Below, piece by piece: positions 37,250 to 46,916 of a stretch of DNA of 64,000 bases. The stretch spans positions 97,678 to 161,677 of the forward strand of contig RDYL01000005.1 in the NCBI GenBank assembly GCA_004293165.1. Reading direction: 5' to 3'. The notes beneath the pieces are model-generated. The model made no database searches. It was given only the letters and a program-made list of their open reading frames with translations, and had not been told where the DNA came from. This stretch comes from Flavobacteriia bacterium. GTDB taxonomy: Bacteria > Bacteroidota > Bacteroidia > Flavobacteriales > Flavobacteriaceae. The position numbers and the translations under genes were made by a program. The first letter of the stretch is position 1, and every line of letters starts with the position of its first letter.

Positions 37250-38416
37250 CTATGCAGATTTTAATTGTTTAGACTTAGCCAATCTTTTCTTTCTCTTAGC
37301 AATGTTTCCATTTACTACGAAATAATCGATAGTTGGCGCTAAAGTGTTCATTAATAAGATAGCTAACATTACTCCTTCAGGGTAAGCAGGATTGAATACT
37401 CTAATCATAATACTAAAGAATCCTATTAATAAACCGTAGATGATTTTTCCTTTATCGGTTTGAGCCGCAGAAACTGGGTCAGTTGCCATAAATACAATAC
37501 CAAAAGCGAAACCTCCAACTACTAAATGATTTGTCCAATCAAAGTTCATTAAAGCAGTTAAACCAACAGCATTGAACATCATAGCTGTTAATGCCGCTCC
37601 GATTACTCCAGAAACCATAATTTTCCAGCTACCTACACCTGTTGCGATTAAAACAAAAGCACCTATTAAAATAGCTAAAGTTGATGTTTCACCAATAGAA
37701 CCTGGAATAAATCCTAAGAACATATCCATGGTAGAATAAGCTACTTCTTTTCCTTGTGCTAATGATCCTAAAATAGTTTCTCCTGAAATTGCATCAGTAG
37801 TACTTGCCTCACTAACCCAAATTTTATCACCTGACATGAATGTAGGATAAGCAAAGAAAGCAAATGCACGCGCTAATAAAGCAGGGTTGAAAATATTCAT
37901 TCCCGTTCCACCAAAAGCTTCTTTACCAATTACAACTGCAAAAGCTACTGAAATAGCCAACATCCATAAAGGTAAATCAACTGGCATAACCATTGGAATT
38001 AACAAACCAGACACTAAATATCCTTCGTTAACTTCGTGACCTCTAAAAATTGCAAAAGCAAATTCAATACCTAATCCAACTGCATACGATACAATAATCA
38101 TTGGTAACACTTTCCACAATCCGTGTAAGAAGATATCCATAAATGGAGGTAAAACACCTTCATTTAATTGAATAAAGTGTTGATAACCTGAATTATAAAT
38201 TCCGAACAATAATGCAGGTACCAAAGCTAAAACCACAGTAATCATGGTTCTTTTTAAATCCACTGCATCTCTAATATGAGCTCCGTGCTTTGTAGTATGA
38301 TTAGGCACATATAAAAATGTATCTAATGCATTAATTGCAGGTGCAAATTTTTCAAATTTTTGCCCTTTCTCAAAAGGCTTTTTAATTTGGTCTATTTTAT
38401 CTCTTAAAAACTTCAT
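37250..38416 (-). CDS. nqrB: Na+-translocating NADH:quinone reductase subunit B
   Basis: Ten-helix membrane subunit carrying covalent FMN and, in characterised enzymes, riboflavin; homologous to RnfD. It has 388 residues. The flavinylation site is DAISGETILG with Thr214, a SGET variant of the usual SGAT. The segment KEAFGGTGMNIFNPALLARAF is the family signature. It starts five bases after the nqrA stop. Confidence 0.96.
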   Translation of the reverse strand: MKFLRDKIDQIKKPFEKGQKFEKFAPAINALDTFLYVPNHTTKHGAHIRDAVDLKRTMITVVLALVPALLFGIYNSGYQHFIQLNEGVLPPFMDIFLHGLWKVLPMIIVSYAVGLGIEFAFAIFRGHEVNEGYLVSGLLIPMVMPVDLPLWMLAISVAFAVVIGKEAFGGTGMNIFNPALLARAFAFFAYPTFMSGDKIWVSEASTTDAISGETILGSLAQGKEVAYSTMDMFLGFIPGSIGETSTLAILIGAFVLIATGVGSWKIMVSGVIGAALTAMMFNAVGLTALMNFDWTNHLVVGGFAFGIVFMATDPVSAAQTDKGKIIYGLLIGFFSIMIRVFNPAYPEGVMLAILLMNTLAPTIDYFVVNGNIAKRKKRLAKSKQLKSA

Positions 38417-38421
38417 AGCTA

Positions 38422-39771
38422 TTATCCTACTTCTTTAATCATTAAATCAAGAGCTTCACGAATGATTTGTTGCGCTTCTAATTTAGATGTGTTAGTATAA
38501 TCAATTAAAGCAAAATCTTCTGGAGCTACTTCGTAAATTCCTAAGCTTTCCATTTTATCGATATCACTTGCCAAACAAGCTTTTAATAATTGCATTGGGA
38601 AAATATCAAGAGGCATAACTTCTTCCATTTCACCTGTTACAACTAAAGCTCTTTCTTCACCATTTAAATTGGTGTTAGGTGCATATTTTTTACCTGGCAT
38701 TAACCATGATAATCCTGTTCTTGATGCACTGTGAACGCTTGGTGAAGCAAATGGCATCCATCCAAACATTCTATATACATTTCCTTCTGGAATTACAGTT
38801 ACTGTATTACTGTAGAAACCTAAATTTCCATCCATTTTTACTTTAGTTCCCGTTAAAACATCTCCAGAAATAACTCTTACATTATCGCCTTCAATTTTTC
38901 CTGCAACTAAATCTGAAATAGGAGCACCAGAAATCACATTATAATATTGTGCCTCTTTAACCTCAGAACCAACTAAAGCTACCGTTCTTGTAGCATTAAA
39001 TTTCCCAGTTAAAAATAATTCACCAATAGTTGCAACATCTTGAGGCGCTACAGTCCAAACTCTTTCTCCGGCATTAATTGGGTCAATTTTAGAAATTAAA
39101 ACACCAACATTTCCAGCAGGATGTGGACCATAAACTCTGTGCAAAGCAACACCTTTAACATCGCTAAAAACAGACTTACCTTTACCTTTTAAAGATAAAT
39201 GCACTTTACCAGATGTTAATTTTGCTAAAGCATCAACACCTGCTTGAAAAGCAACTAACTTGTCTGCTAATACAAAATCCACATCAGCAGCTAAAGGAGC
39301 TGAAGCATACGTTGAAATAAAAATAGCTTTTGGTGTATCGGCAGATTTAGCAATTACATCATATGGACGTTGATTGATAAATGGCCAACAACCAGAAGCT
39401 AACAAATGTTCTTTTACTTCTTCTGTTGATAAATCGTTTGGATTTTTCTTGCTATGCTCTACGAAAACGTCTTGAGAATCAGCAGCAATAAGAATCTCTA
39501 AAATGACTCTTTTTTCACCACGTTTGATTTCTTGAATCTTTCCGCTTACAGGAGCAACAAACTTAACTTTCTCATCTGCTTTAGAATAGAAAATTACTTC
39601 TCCCGCTTTAACGTTATCTCCTTCTTTTACTACCATCTTTGGAGTTACTCCATGAAAGTCAGAAGGTTTAACAGCATAGACTTTCGAGCGAGTGGCATCA
39701 GCTACCTTGTGAGCTGCTTCACCCTTCAACTTAAGGTCTAAACCTTTTTTAATTCGAATGTCTTTTGACAT
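38422..39771 (-). CDS. nqrA: Na+-translocating NADH:quinone reductase subunit A
   Basis: Peripheral cytoplasmic subunit of 449 residues and first gene of the six-gene nqrABCDEF operon. The N-terminal part resembles a barrel-sandwich domain (DNVKAGEVIFYSKADEKVKF), followed by the NqrA-specific RPYDVIAKS, HRVYGPHPAGNVG and DIFPMQLLKACLASDID. It is read from a full consensus promoter with a 43-base leader. The operon couples NADH oxidation to Na+ export. Confidence 0.97.
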   Translation of the reverse strand: MSKDIRIKKGLDLKLKGEAAHKVADATRSKVYAVKPSDFHGVTPKMVVKEGDNVKAGEVIFYSKADEKVKFVAPVSGKIQEIKRGEKRVILEILIAADSQDVFVEHSKKNPNDLSTEEVKEHLLASGCWPFINQRPYDVIAKSADTPKAIFISTYASAPLAADVDFVLADKLVAFQAGVDALAKLTSGKVHLSLKGKGKSVFSDVKGVALHRVYGPHPAGNVGVLISKIDPINAGERVWTVAPQDVATIGELFLTGKFNATRTVALVGSEVKEAQYYNVISGAPISDLVAGKIEGDNVRVISGDVLTGTKVKMDGNLGFYSNTVTVIPEGNVYRMFGWMPFASPSVHSASRTGLSWLMPGKKYAPNTNLNGEERALVVTGEMEEVMPLDIFPMQLLKACLASDIDKMESLGIYEVAPEDFALIDYTNTSKLEAQQIIREALDLMIKEVG

Positions 39772-39814
39772 ATTTTTGAAGATATGATTGTTAAAAAATT
39801 TACTATAAAACGTG

Positions 39815-39847
39815 CAAATTTAATCAAATACATAACACCTTACCAAA
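39815..39847 (-). promoter_or_regulatory. -33/-7 promoter of the nqr operon
   Basis: Minus strand TTTG (39847-39844), 21 bases, TAAATTTG (39822-39815); full match to the Bacteroidota consensus. Confidence 0.8.
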
Positions 39848-39965
39848 AATAAAGCGAGTCATTTGGTTTATTTATAATTATTCTAAATTAACGAATGCTA
39901 ATAAATTAATTGGAATTACGTTTGTACTCAAAGTTTTACTATTTTTACAACTTTATAACACTAAA

Positions 39966-41213
39966 ATGAATAGATTTATTTTCATAATCAGCTTATTACT
40001 TTTTCATGTTGCTTTTTCTCAAAAAGGAATTGAACACGAACCTCCTTTTAATATAAAAACCATTTCTTTTGCTATCAACAACAATAATGTAATCCCTTTT
40101 TTTAGACTTGGAGAAACATTTGAACTTCGATTTGACGATTTGTTTGGCGATGAAGCAGATTATTATTACACCTTTACGCAATACAATTACGATTGGTCAG
40201 CGCCATCCGATTTGGGAAAAGTAGAATACCTAAATGGAGTTGACAACCAACGAATAATCACCTATGAAAATTCATTTAACACTTTACAACTATATTCACA
40301 TTATAAACAAGTATTTCCTAACAGATTTAATCAAATTACTAAAAGCGGCAATTATTTAATAACCGTTCTTAACGATGAAGGCGACATCGTATTTTCCCGC
40401 AGGATTATAATTTATGAAGAACAAGTTACAGTAGGTTTACTTGTTAGAAGAGCTCGTGATTTTGAGAGTATAGACGGAAAACAAAACATAGAGATGACCA
40501 TAAATTATGGCGATAAAACATTACAAAATCCAATTCAAAATGTAAAAGTTACTCTTTTTCAAAATGGCAATTGGAAAACAAGTATTTCAAACATCAAACC
40601 ACAATACACGCTAGGTTCTGAATTAATATACCGATATAATAAGGAAACGCAATTTTGGGCTGGAAATGAAACTTATAGCATTGACAACAAAATAATTAGA
40701 GCTACCAATAATACCGTTGCAAAAGTTACTACGGGAGAAAGCATTTACAACACCTATTTATATGTGAATACGCCAAGAAAGAAAAATCCTTACACCTATT
40801 TTCCTGATATAAACGGAAACTTTTTCATTCAAAACGCTAACGCCACTAACCCGCAAATTGAAGCGGATTATTCTTGGGTTTATTTTGCACTCAATACCTC
40901 AAAGTTGTTAGATAAAAACATTCACATTGTGGGAATGTTTAATAATTATTCCGTGAGCGATGAGTATAAAATGGAATTTGATGAAAAAACAGGGTTATAT
41001 GAAAAAGCAATTCTGTTAAAACAAGGTTTTACAAATTACCAATATATTATCACTGACAAAAACGGAAAAATAGATTATGAAAACGCAATTGACGGTAATT
41101 TCTACCAAACAGAAAATAATTATACTGCGATAGTATATTACAGAGGCAATAACGAACGATATGATCGAGTTATCGGAATTGCAAACACCAACAGCGAAGT
41201 TATCCGTAATTAA
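39966..41213 (+). CDS. Type IX secretion system plug protein (DUF5103)
   Basis: A 415-residue exported protein with a signal peptide (about 1-18, LFHVAFSQ). The sequence from SFAINNNNVIPFFRLGE through YYYTFTQYNYDWSAPSDLGK and VTVGLLVRRARDFESIDGKQ matches the DUF5103 family. In the T9SS of Flavobacterium johnsoniae such a protein plugs the SprA translocon. This assignment rests on family knowledge, not on a search. TACGTTTG at 39917-39924 may be its -7 element. Confidence 0.85.
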   Translation: MNRFIFIISLLLFHVAFSQKGIEHEPPFNIKTISFAINNNNVIPFFRLGETFELRFDDLFGDEADYYYTFTQYNYDWSAPSDLGKVEYLNGVDNQRIITYENSFNTLQLYSHYKQVFPNRFNQITKSGNYLITVLNDEGDIVFSRRIIIYEEQVTVGLLVRRARDFESIDGKQNIEMTINYGDKTLQNPIQNVKVTLFQNGNWKTSISNIKPQYTLGSELIYRYNKETQFWAGNETYSIDNKIIRATNNTVAKVTTGESIYNTYLYVNTPRKKNPYTYFPDINGNFFIQNANATNPQIEADYSWVYFALNTSKLLDKNIHIVGMFNNYSVSDEYKMEFDEKTGLYEKAILLKQGFTNYQYIITDKNGKIDYENAIDGNFYQTENNYTAIVYYRGNNERYDRVIGIANTNSEVIRN

Positions 41214-41214
41214 A

Positions 41215-42276
41215 ATGAGCAGAAAAGATTTAAAATACAGAGGAACTCAGTGCATCAATTGCGAAACCGCTTTAGATATTAGCGAAAAATATTGTCATCA
41301 TTGTGGCCAATTAAACTCCACAAAAAAACTAACAATAAAAGATTTTATTGAAGAGTTTTTTGCAAATTTTTACGCTTACGATTCTAGATTACGAAACACA
41401 TTTTTTTCATTATTTTCAAAACCTGGTATTGCTGCAAGAGAATTTTGTGAAGGCAAAAGACACCATCATGCCAATCCGTTTCGTTTATTTTTAAGCATTT
41501 CTATTATCTTATTCATAGTTATGGATTTTGGAAGCGCATTAAAAGATTCTTCTCAAGAAGCCGAAAACCGAAATACAAATACCAAAATATCCGATAGTTT
41601 AAAAACAAATCTAACTTCTAATAGCAATCCTGAATTAATTAACCTTAACAAAAAGCCAACCAAAGAATTTCATCGTGACTCAATCTATAAAGCAAGTGAA
41701 CTAGGAAATGATTCTGAAAGCTTAAACCATTTGAATTTAAAACTAACCATTTTTAGAAATTATAATATTAAAAATTCAAGTTTATCTAATGAACAAGCAT
41801 TAAAAAATTTAGGATTCAAAAATAATAGGGTTAATCGTTATTTGTATGAAAAAGCAAAAAGTTTAAAATCAAATGATGTGTTACGAGAAATGGGTGATTA
41901 TATATTAGCTAAATTACCTTTTTTAATTTTTCTTTCCATCCCTTTTATCGCATTAATTTTTTGGGTGGCCTACTATAGCAAAGAAGTTAATTACACAGAT
42001 CATTTAGTGTTTACTTATAATTTTTATTCTTTCGTATTCATTTGTTTATTAATTTTTGAGTTTATAAGTTTAATTTCAGAAGATTTATCAATATTTTTAG
42101 TCGGAACAAGTTTTTCAATTTTGTTTCCCATATACCTCTATAAATCTTTAAGAAATTTTTATCAAAATAGCCGTTGGAAAACAATTTTTAAATTCATACT
42201 TTTGAACATATTGTTCATACCTATTTCATTATTAGCAGCTTTAGTATTAATGACAATATCGGTAATCTTATTTTAA
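41215..42276 (+). CDS. DUF3667-family membrane protein with zinc ribbon
   Basis: A 353-residue protein beginning MSRKDLKYRG. An in-frame ATG at 41161 lies inside the previous gene and is rejected. Two CxxC knuckles (CINCETAL and CHHCGQLN) form a zinc ribbon. The DUF3667 core follows (ANFYAYDSRLRNTFFSLFSK, then EFCEGKRHHHANPFRLFL), with about five membrane helices and a long charged insertion (about residues 110-220). It starts two bases after the plug gene. Function is unknown. Confidence 0.82.
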   Translation: MSRKDLKYRGTQCINCETALDISEKYCHHCGQLNSTKKLTIKDFIEEFFANFYAYDSRLRNTFFSLFSKPGIAAREFCEGKRHHHANPFRLFLSISIILFIVMDFGSALKDSSQEAENRNTNTKISDSLKTNLTSNSNPELINLNKKPTKEFHRDSIYKASELGNDSESLNHLNLKLTIFRNYNIKNSSLSNEQALKNLGFKNNRVNRYLYEKAKSLKSNDVLREMGDYILAKLPFLIFLSIPFIALIFWVAYYSKEVNYTDHLVFTYNFYSFVFICLLIFEFISLISEDLSIFLVGTSFSILFPIYLYKSLRNFYQNSRWKTIFKFILLNILFIPISLLAALVLMTISVILF

Positions 42277-42279
42277 AAC

Positions 42280-42666
42280 ATGGTAAGTCAAATTACAAAA
42301 GGAATAAAAATTTCTGTTTTAACTAGTTTTGAAGGAACTTACTTCAAGAACTACAAGATTCATTTTGCCTTTACCTATCAAGTTACTATCGAAAATCAAA
42401 GTAAAGACTCGGTTCAATTAACCACACGTCATTGGGAAATTTACGATGCACTAAATAACATTGAAGTAGTAGATGGTGAAGGTGTAATTGGTGAAAAACC
42501 CGTTATAAAACCAGGTGAAAGTTATACTTATTCTTCTGGATGCTTACTTTCTTCCCCTATTGGCGCTATGAAAGGCTACTTCAATATGGTCAACTTTACC
42601 TCAACCAGAAGTTTTAGAGTGATTATCCCTACTTTCAAACTTAGTGCTCCTTTTGCTATTAATTAA
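42280..42666 (+). CDS. apaG: ApaG/DUF525 family protein
   Basis: Small beta-sandwich protein of 128 residues with GTYFKNYKIHFAFTYQVTIE, TTRHWEIYD, VDGEGVIGEKPVIKPGESY and GAMKGYFNM as the conserved ApaG segments. Genetic work in enterobacteria links it to Co2+ resistance and Mg2+ efflux; the molecular role is open. The gene is three bases after the DUF3667 gene. Confidence 0.95.
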   Translation: MVSQITKGIKISVLTSFEGTYFKNYKIHFAFTYQVTIENQSKDSVQLTTRHWEIYDALNNIEVVDGEGVIGEKPVIKPGESYTYSSGCLLSSPIGAMKGYFNMVNFTSTRSFRVIIPTFKLSAPFAIN

Positions 42667-42718
42667 CTTTCATTTCAGCTAAGTAACTTTTGTTATCGAT
42701 TATTCAAAATATACTTTG

Positions 42719-42726
42719 TATTTTTG
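42719..42726 (+). promoter_or_regulatory. -7 element of pruA
   Basis: TATTTTTG matches TAnnTTTG. The nearest TTTG upstream is 26 bases away, longer than usual. It would leave a leader of about 96 bases. Confidence 0.45.
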
Positions 42727-42822
42727 TAATCGTTTACGAAAAACTAGTAAATCAACACACAAAATTGTCTAATTTTCACTCAAGGACTTTGTCTTAACTG
42801 AGCGAAGCTAAAATTCAAAACC

Positions 42823-44448
42823 ATGTTAAAAGGATTCTTTAATGTCCCAAAAGCGGTTAACGAACCCGTAAAATCGTACGCGCCAGGTTCTCCTGAAAGA
42901 GCAGCTGTTGCAGCAACTTATACAAAAATGTGGAATTCTCAAGTAGAAGTTCCTTTATATATTGGTAGCGAAGAAATTAAAACAGGCGATACCAAAAAAA
43001 TGTCTGCACCACATGATCACCAACACATTGTAGGTGTTTATCATCAAGCAGACAGAGCTTTAGTTGAAAAAGCAATTACTTCTGCTTTAGAAGCTCGCAA
43101 AAAATGGGCAGCAATGGCTTGGGAAAACAGAGCTGGGATTTTCTTAAAAGCTGCTGAATTATTAGCAGGTCCATACCGCGCTAAAATCAATGCAGCTACT
43201 ATGATTGCACAATCAAAAACGATTCACCAAGCAGAAATTGATGCCGCATGTGAGTTGATTGACTTCTTACGTTACAACGTAGAATTCATGACAAAAATAT
43301 ACGCTGACCAACCAGCATCTACATCAGACATGTGGAACCGTGTTGAATACAGACCCTTAGAAGGTTTTGTATATGCAATTACACCTTTCAACTTTACAGC
43401 AATTGCGGGAAATTTACCTTCAAGTGCTGCGTTAATGGGTAATGTGGTAGTTTGGAAACCAGCAGCTACTCAAGTATATTCTGCTAATGTAGTAATGCAA
43501 GTTTTCAAAGAAGCAGGTTTGCCAGATGGCGTTATCAATATGGTAATGGGTGATTCTGGAATGGTTTCTGACGTTGTTTTATCAAATCCACATTTAGCGG
43601 GTGTTCACTTTACAGGTTCGACGGGTGTTTTCAATGATATTTGGAAAACGATTGGAAATAACATTGCAACTTATAAAACGTATCCAAGAATCGTTGGAGA
43701 AACTGGTGGAAAAGATTTCATCATTGCACATCCATCAGCTAATCCAGCACAAGTTGCAGTAGGAATTGCACGTGGTGCTTTTGAATTCCAAGGACAAAAA
43801 TGTAGTGCGGCTTCTCGTGTTTACATTCCACAAAGCCTTTGGCCAGCGGTTCAAGCTAAATTAGAAGCTGATTTGAAATCAATGAAAATGGGTTCTCCTG
43901 AAGATATGAGTAATTTTATTACAGCTGTAATTTCAGAAGCTTCATTTGACAAATTAGCGCGTTACATTGACCAAGCTAAAAACGATAGTGATGCCGAAGT
44001 AATTATTGGTGGAAATTATGATAAATCGAAAGGTTATTTCATCGAACCAACGGTTATCTTAACTACAAATCCAAAATACTCTACTATGGAAACGGAATTA
44101 TTCGGTCCAGTAGTTACGATTTATGTATATGAAGATGCCAAATGGTCTGAAACATTGAAATTAGTTGACGAAACTTCAGAATACGCTTTAACAGGTGCGG
44201 TATTTAGCCAATGTCGTTATGCAGTAGAAGAAGCAACTGTTGCTTTACAAAATGCAGCTGGAAACTTCTACATCAACGACAAACCAACAGGTGCTGTGGT
44301 AGGAATGCAACCGTTTGGAGGTGCAAGAGGATCTGGAACGAACGATAAAGCGGGTTCATCTCAAAACTTATTGCGTTGGGCTTCTGTTAGAACAATCAAA
44401 GAAACATTCGTTACACCAGAAGATTATAAATATCCGTTTTTAGGATAA
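42823..44448 (+). CDS. pruA: L-glutamate gamma-semialdehyde (1-pyrroline-5-carboxylate) dehydrogenase
   Basis: Second step of proline catabolism: oxidises glutamate semialdehyde to glutamate with NAD+. The 541 residues match monofunctional PruA. Features of the aldehyde dehydrogenase fold are VYAITPFNFTAIAGNLPS (NAD site), HFTGSTGVFNDIW, the Glu of IVGETGGKDF and the catalytic Cys in FQGQKCSAASRVY, with PFGGARGSGTNDKAG at the C-terminal end. A proline dehydrogenase gene is not in the window. Confidence 0.95.
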   Translation: MLKGFFNVPKAVNEPVKSYAPGSPERAAVAATYTKMWNSQVEVPLYIGSEEIKTGDTKKMSAPHDHQHIVGVYHQADRALVEKAITSALEARKKWAAMAWENRAGIFLKAAELLAGPYRAKINAATMIAQSKTIHQAEIDAACELIDFLRYNVEFMTKIYADQPASTSDMWNRVEYRPLEGFVYAITPFNFTAIAGNLPSSAALMGNVVVWKPAATQVYSANVVMQVFKEAGLPDGVINMVMGDSGMVSDVVLSNPHLAGVHFTGSTGVFNDIWKTIGNNIATYKTYPRIVGETGGKDFIIAHPSANPAQVAVGIARGAFEFQGQKCSAASRVYIPQSLWPAVQAKLEADLKSMKMGSPEDMSNFITAVISEASFDKLARYIDQAKNDSDAEVIIGGNYDKSKGYFIEPTVILTTNPKYSTMETELFGPVVTIYVYEDAKWSETLKLVDETSEYALTGAVFSQCRYAVEEATVALQNAAGNFYINDKPTGAVVGMQPFGGARGSGTNDKAGSSQNLLRWASVRTIKETFVTPEDYKYPFLG

Positions 44449-44452
44449 TTCG

Positions 44453-44480
44453 AAGTACAAAGTGTAAAGTAAAAAGTACA
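44453..44480. repeat. Four tandem heptamers AAGTNNA after pruA
   Basis: AAGTACA, AAGTGTA, AAGTAAA, AAGTACA run in phase between the pruA stop and its terminator. Compare 26900-26920 and 1014-1034. Confidence 0.6.
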
Positions 44481-44514
44481 AAAAGGGTTAAGATTTAATT
44501 TCTTAACCCTTTTT
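44480..44514. terminator. Bidirectional terminator after pruA
   Basis: 13-bp stem AAAAAGGGTTAAG / CTTAACCCTTTTT with a 9-nt loop. It overlaps by two bases the stop codon of the convergent gene ending at 44513. Confidence 0.9.
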
Positions 44515-45013
44515 ATTTTATTAACTTTTTAATCAAAAAATAAATTTCATCAGGCTTTTTATCAAAAAAAGAAATATTAAAAGCATATTTATTTTTTTTA
44601 AATGAAAAACTATTCTGCTTTATTCTCTCGTTAAAATAAAAATATATAAAGTGTTTTCCAACTCTTTCAATTTTTTTTATATTCTGTAAACTTCCAATTT
44701 TTTTATTATTAAAATAAACATCATTAAATTCTTTTTTTATAATAAGCCCTTTCCTAAAAAAGAGGCTAATAGTTATCATTAACACATAGCTAAACAATAA
44801 TAAAAAAAGCAAAGAAGTTATAGAAAGTAAAGTTTTATTCTTATAAAAAAGATGACCAACCCATCGATATCTTGAATAAGATTCATTTGGATTAATTAAT
44901 GATAATTCATTGGCATTCATGAATAAATACAAGAAAAAAGCAATCATTAAAATATAAAAAAACACAGCTAGAATAATTTTTTTATAACTATACTTTAGTA
45001 TTATTTCTTTCAT
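44513..45013 (-). CDS. Unrecognised membrane protein (166 aa)
   Basis: I do not recognise this protein. It has 166 residues with two hydrophobic helices (about 13-31 and 60-86) separated by a short loop, then a Lys/Phe-rich soluble end of about 75 residues resembling a PH-like beta fold (LIIKKEFNDVYFNNKKIGSL and RVGKHFIYFYF). The base composition is more AT-rich than its neighbours pruA and rsmG. It lies 13 bases downstream of rsmG on the same strand. Confidence 0.6.
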   Translation of the reverse strand: MKEIILKYSYKKIILAVFFYILMIAFFLYLFMNANELSLINPNESYSRYRWVGHLFYKNKTLLSITSLLFLLLFSYVLMITISLFFRKGLIIKKEFNDVYFNNKKIGSLQNIKKIERVGKHFIYFYFNERIKQNSFSFKKNKYAFNISFFDKKPDEIYFLIKKLIK

Positions 45014-45026
45014 TAATATTAATTTA

Positions 45027-45656
45027 TTATCTTTTATATTTCAAAGGCAAATGCACCACTTTCTTCGTTTCAAAAAACTCATCGGTAAAGAAATCCGATA
45101 AATTATATTCAGTTGCTTTTGAGAAAGCTGCCAATTCTTCGGTTAAATCGCCTCCTTTTAAATATAAAATTCCGTTCGCTAATTCGTGATTTTGTTTTTT
45201 TGAAACTTTATCATCTACCCAATTTACAAAATCAGGCATATTGGTTACCGCACGACTTACAATGAAATCAAATTCTTGTTTCACCAATTCGGCACGTTTT
45301 TGTTCCGCTTTTACATTTTTTAATCCTAAACCAGTAGCCACTTCATTTACTACTTTGATTTTTTTTGCAATGACATCAATCAAGTAAAAATCAACTTCTG
45401 GATATAAAATTGCCAATGGAATTCCAGGAAAACCACCACCCGTACCCACATCCATAATCTTTGAACCTGGACGGAATTCGATAATTTTTGCAATTCCTAA
45501 CGAATGCAAAACGTGACGCATGTATAATTCGTCGATATCTTTGCGTGAAATTACGTTAATTTTTGCATTCCAATCTTCATATAGTGCTTGCAATTTTTGA
45601 AACTGAAGTGTTTGATTTTCAGATAAATCAGGGAATTGCTTTAAAATCTCTTCCAT
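45027..45656 (-). CDS. rsmG: 16S rRNA (guanine527-N7)-methyltransferase
   Basis: Methylates N7 of G527 in 16S rRNA. The 209 residues fit RsmG. The SAM-binding motif is IMDVGTGGGFPGIPLAIL (about 66-83), preceded by NVISRKDIDELYMRHVLHSL, and FIVSRAVTNMPDF is the second family motif. CAAAAATA at 45672-45679 (TATTTTTG, minus strand) is a possible -7 element. A small membrane protein gene follows within 13 bases. Confidence 0.95.
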   Translation of the reverse strand: MEEILKQFPDLSENQTLQFQKLQALYEDWNAKINVISRKDIDELYMRHVLHSLGIAKIIEFRPGSKIMDVGTGGGFPGIPLAILYPEVDFYLIDVIAKKIKVVNEVATGLGLKNVKAEQKRAELVKQEFDFIVSRAVTNMPDFVNWVDDKVSKKQNHELANGILYLKGGDLTEELAAFSKATEYNLSDFFTDEFFETKKVVHLPLKYKR

Positions 45657-45734
45657 TCGTTAAATTTTGCACAAAAATACGCTTTTTGGTGAATAAAAAA
45701 TGACGAATATCATAAATGAAAAAATTATAATAAT

Positions 45735-45742
45735 TATCTTTG
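45735..45742 (+). promoter_or_regulatory. -7 element of the desaturase gene
   Basis: TATCTTTG, exact TAnnTTTG, 21 bases before the ATG at 45764. It contains the TTG that would otherwise extend the frame, so the ATG is preferred. No good -33 was seen. Confidence 0.55.
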
Positions 45743-45763
45743 ACAAAATTTGAATACAATTAT

Positions 45764-46858
45764 ATGAGTACTACAACCCCGATTTTCTCAAAAGAGGACA
45801 ATCTGAAATTTTTCAGAACTTTAAATAAAAGAGTAAACGATTATTTCAAAGATAATAAAATTGATAAAACTGGAAATTGGAAACTTCACTTAAAAACAAT
45901 AGTGATGTTTGGTCTTTTCTTAACCCCTTATTTCTTTTTACTTGCAATGGATATGCCTTTTTGGGTCTATTTATTACTAAATGTAGTCATTGGAATTGGA
46001 ATGGCTGGCGTAGGTATGAATGTTATGCACGATGGTAATCATGGCGCTTATTCAACTAAATCATGGGTAAATAAATTAATGGGCGGAAGTATCTACATCT
46101 TAGCTGGAAATGTGTATAACTGGCAAGTTCAACACAATGTTTTACACCACACATACACTAACATTATTGGTCATGATGAAGATTTAGAAGCTGGAAGAAT
46201 TTTACGTTTTTCAAAAACAGCTAAATGGTACAGTCACCATAGATTCCAACATTATTATTCTGTTTTCTTATACGGATTATTAACTTTCAACTGGGCTATC
46301 ACAACTGATTTCCTTCAAATGAAACGTTATTTAAAAAGAAACTTGTCTTATGGTGAATTCAAAAAACCAACAATTCTTTGGACCACTTTAGTAATTACAA
46401 AATTAATTTACTTTTCAATTTGGTTAGTTTTACCAATAGTTTTAGGAGTTGACTGGTGGTTGGTAGTATTAGGATTCGTCGTAATGCATTACACTGCTGG
46501 TTTAATTTTAAGCGTTGTATTTCAATTAGCACACGTTGTAGAAGACACCATCAACCCTATTCCAGATGATAATGGAGAAATTGAAAACACTTGGGCTATT
46601 CACCAGTTGTTTACTACTGCTAATTTCGCTCCAAAAAACTGGATTGTAAATTATTATACAGGTGGATTAAATCATCAAATTGAACACCATATTTTCCCTA
46701 ACATCAGTCATGTTCATTACAACAAAATTGCTGAAATTGTAAAACAAACAGCGGCAGAATGTAACTTACCGTATAACGAGTTCAAAACGACTCGAGCAGC
46801 AATCGCCTCTCACTTCAAACATTTGAGAGAATTGGGAAGAAAACCACAATTAGCATAA
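45764..46858 (+). CDS. Fatty acid desaturase, membrane-bound (acyl-CoA/acyl-lipid type)
   Basis: A 364-residue integral membrane di-iron desaturase. The three histidine boxes are HDGNH (about 96), HNVLHH (about 130) and HQIEHH (about 306), the last with the QxxHH form of front-end or linoleoyl-type desaturases. Two pairs of membrane helices lie between them. The start MSTTTPIF is chosen over the upstream TTG. Its regiospecificity cannot be read from sequence. It likely adjusts membrane fluidity. It is followed by a GNRA-loop hairpin. Confidence 0.92.
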   Translation: MSTTTPIFSKEDNLKFFRTLNKRVNDYFKDNKIDKTGNWKLHLKTIVMFGLFLTPYFFLLAMDMPFWVYLLLNVVIGIGMAGVGMNVMHDGNHGAYSTKSWVNKLMGGSIYILAGNVYNWQVQHNVLHHTYTNIIGHDEDLEAGRILRFSKTAKWYSHHRFQHYYSVFLYGLLTFNWAITTDFLQMKRYLKRNLSYGEFKKPTILWTTLVITKLIYFSIWLVLPIVLGVDWWLVVLGFVVMHYTAGLILSVVFQLAHVVEDTINPIPDDNGEIENTWAIHQLFTTANFAPKNWIVNYYTGGLNHQIEHHIFPNISHVHYNKIAEIVKQTAAECNLPYNEFKTTRAAIASHFKHLRELGRKPQLA

Positions 46859-46867
46859 TAAATAGAG

Positions 46868-46890
46868 AGACGCGAGAAATCGCGTCTTTT
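46868..46890 (+). terminator. Terminator of the desaturase gene
   Basis: Stem AGACGCGA / TCGCGTCT with a GAAA tetraloop, followed by TTT. Confidence 0.85.
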
Positions 46891-46916
46891 GTATTAACTA
46901 TAATAACTAACTCACA

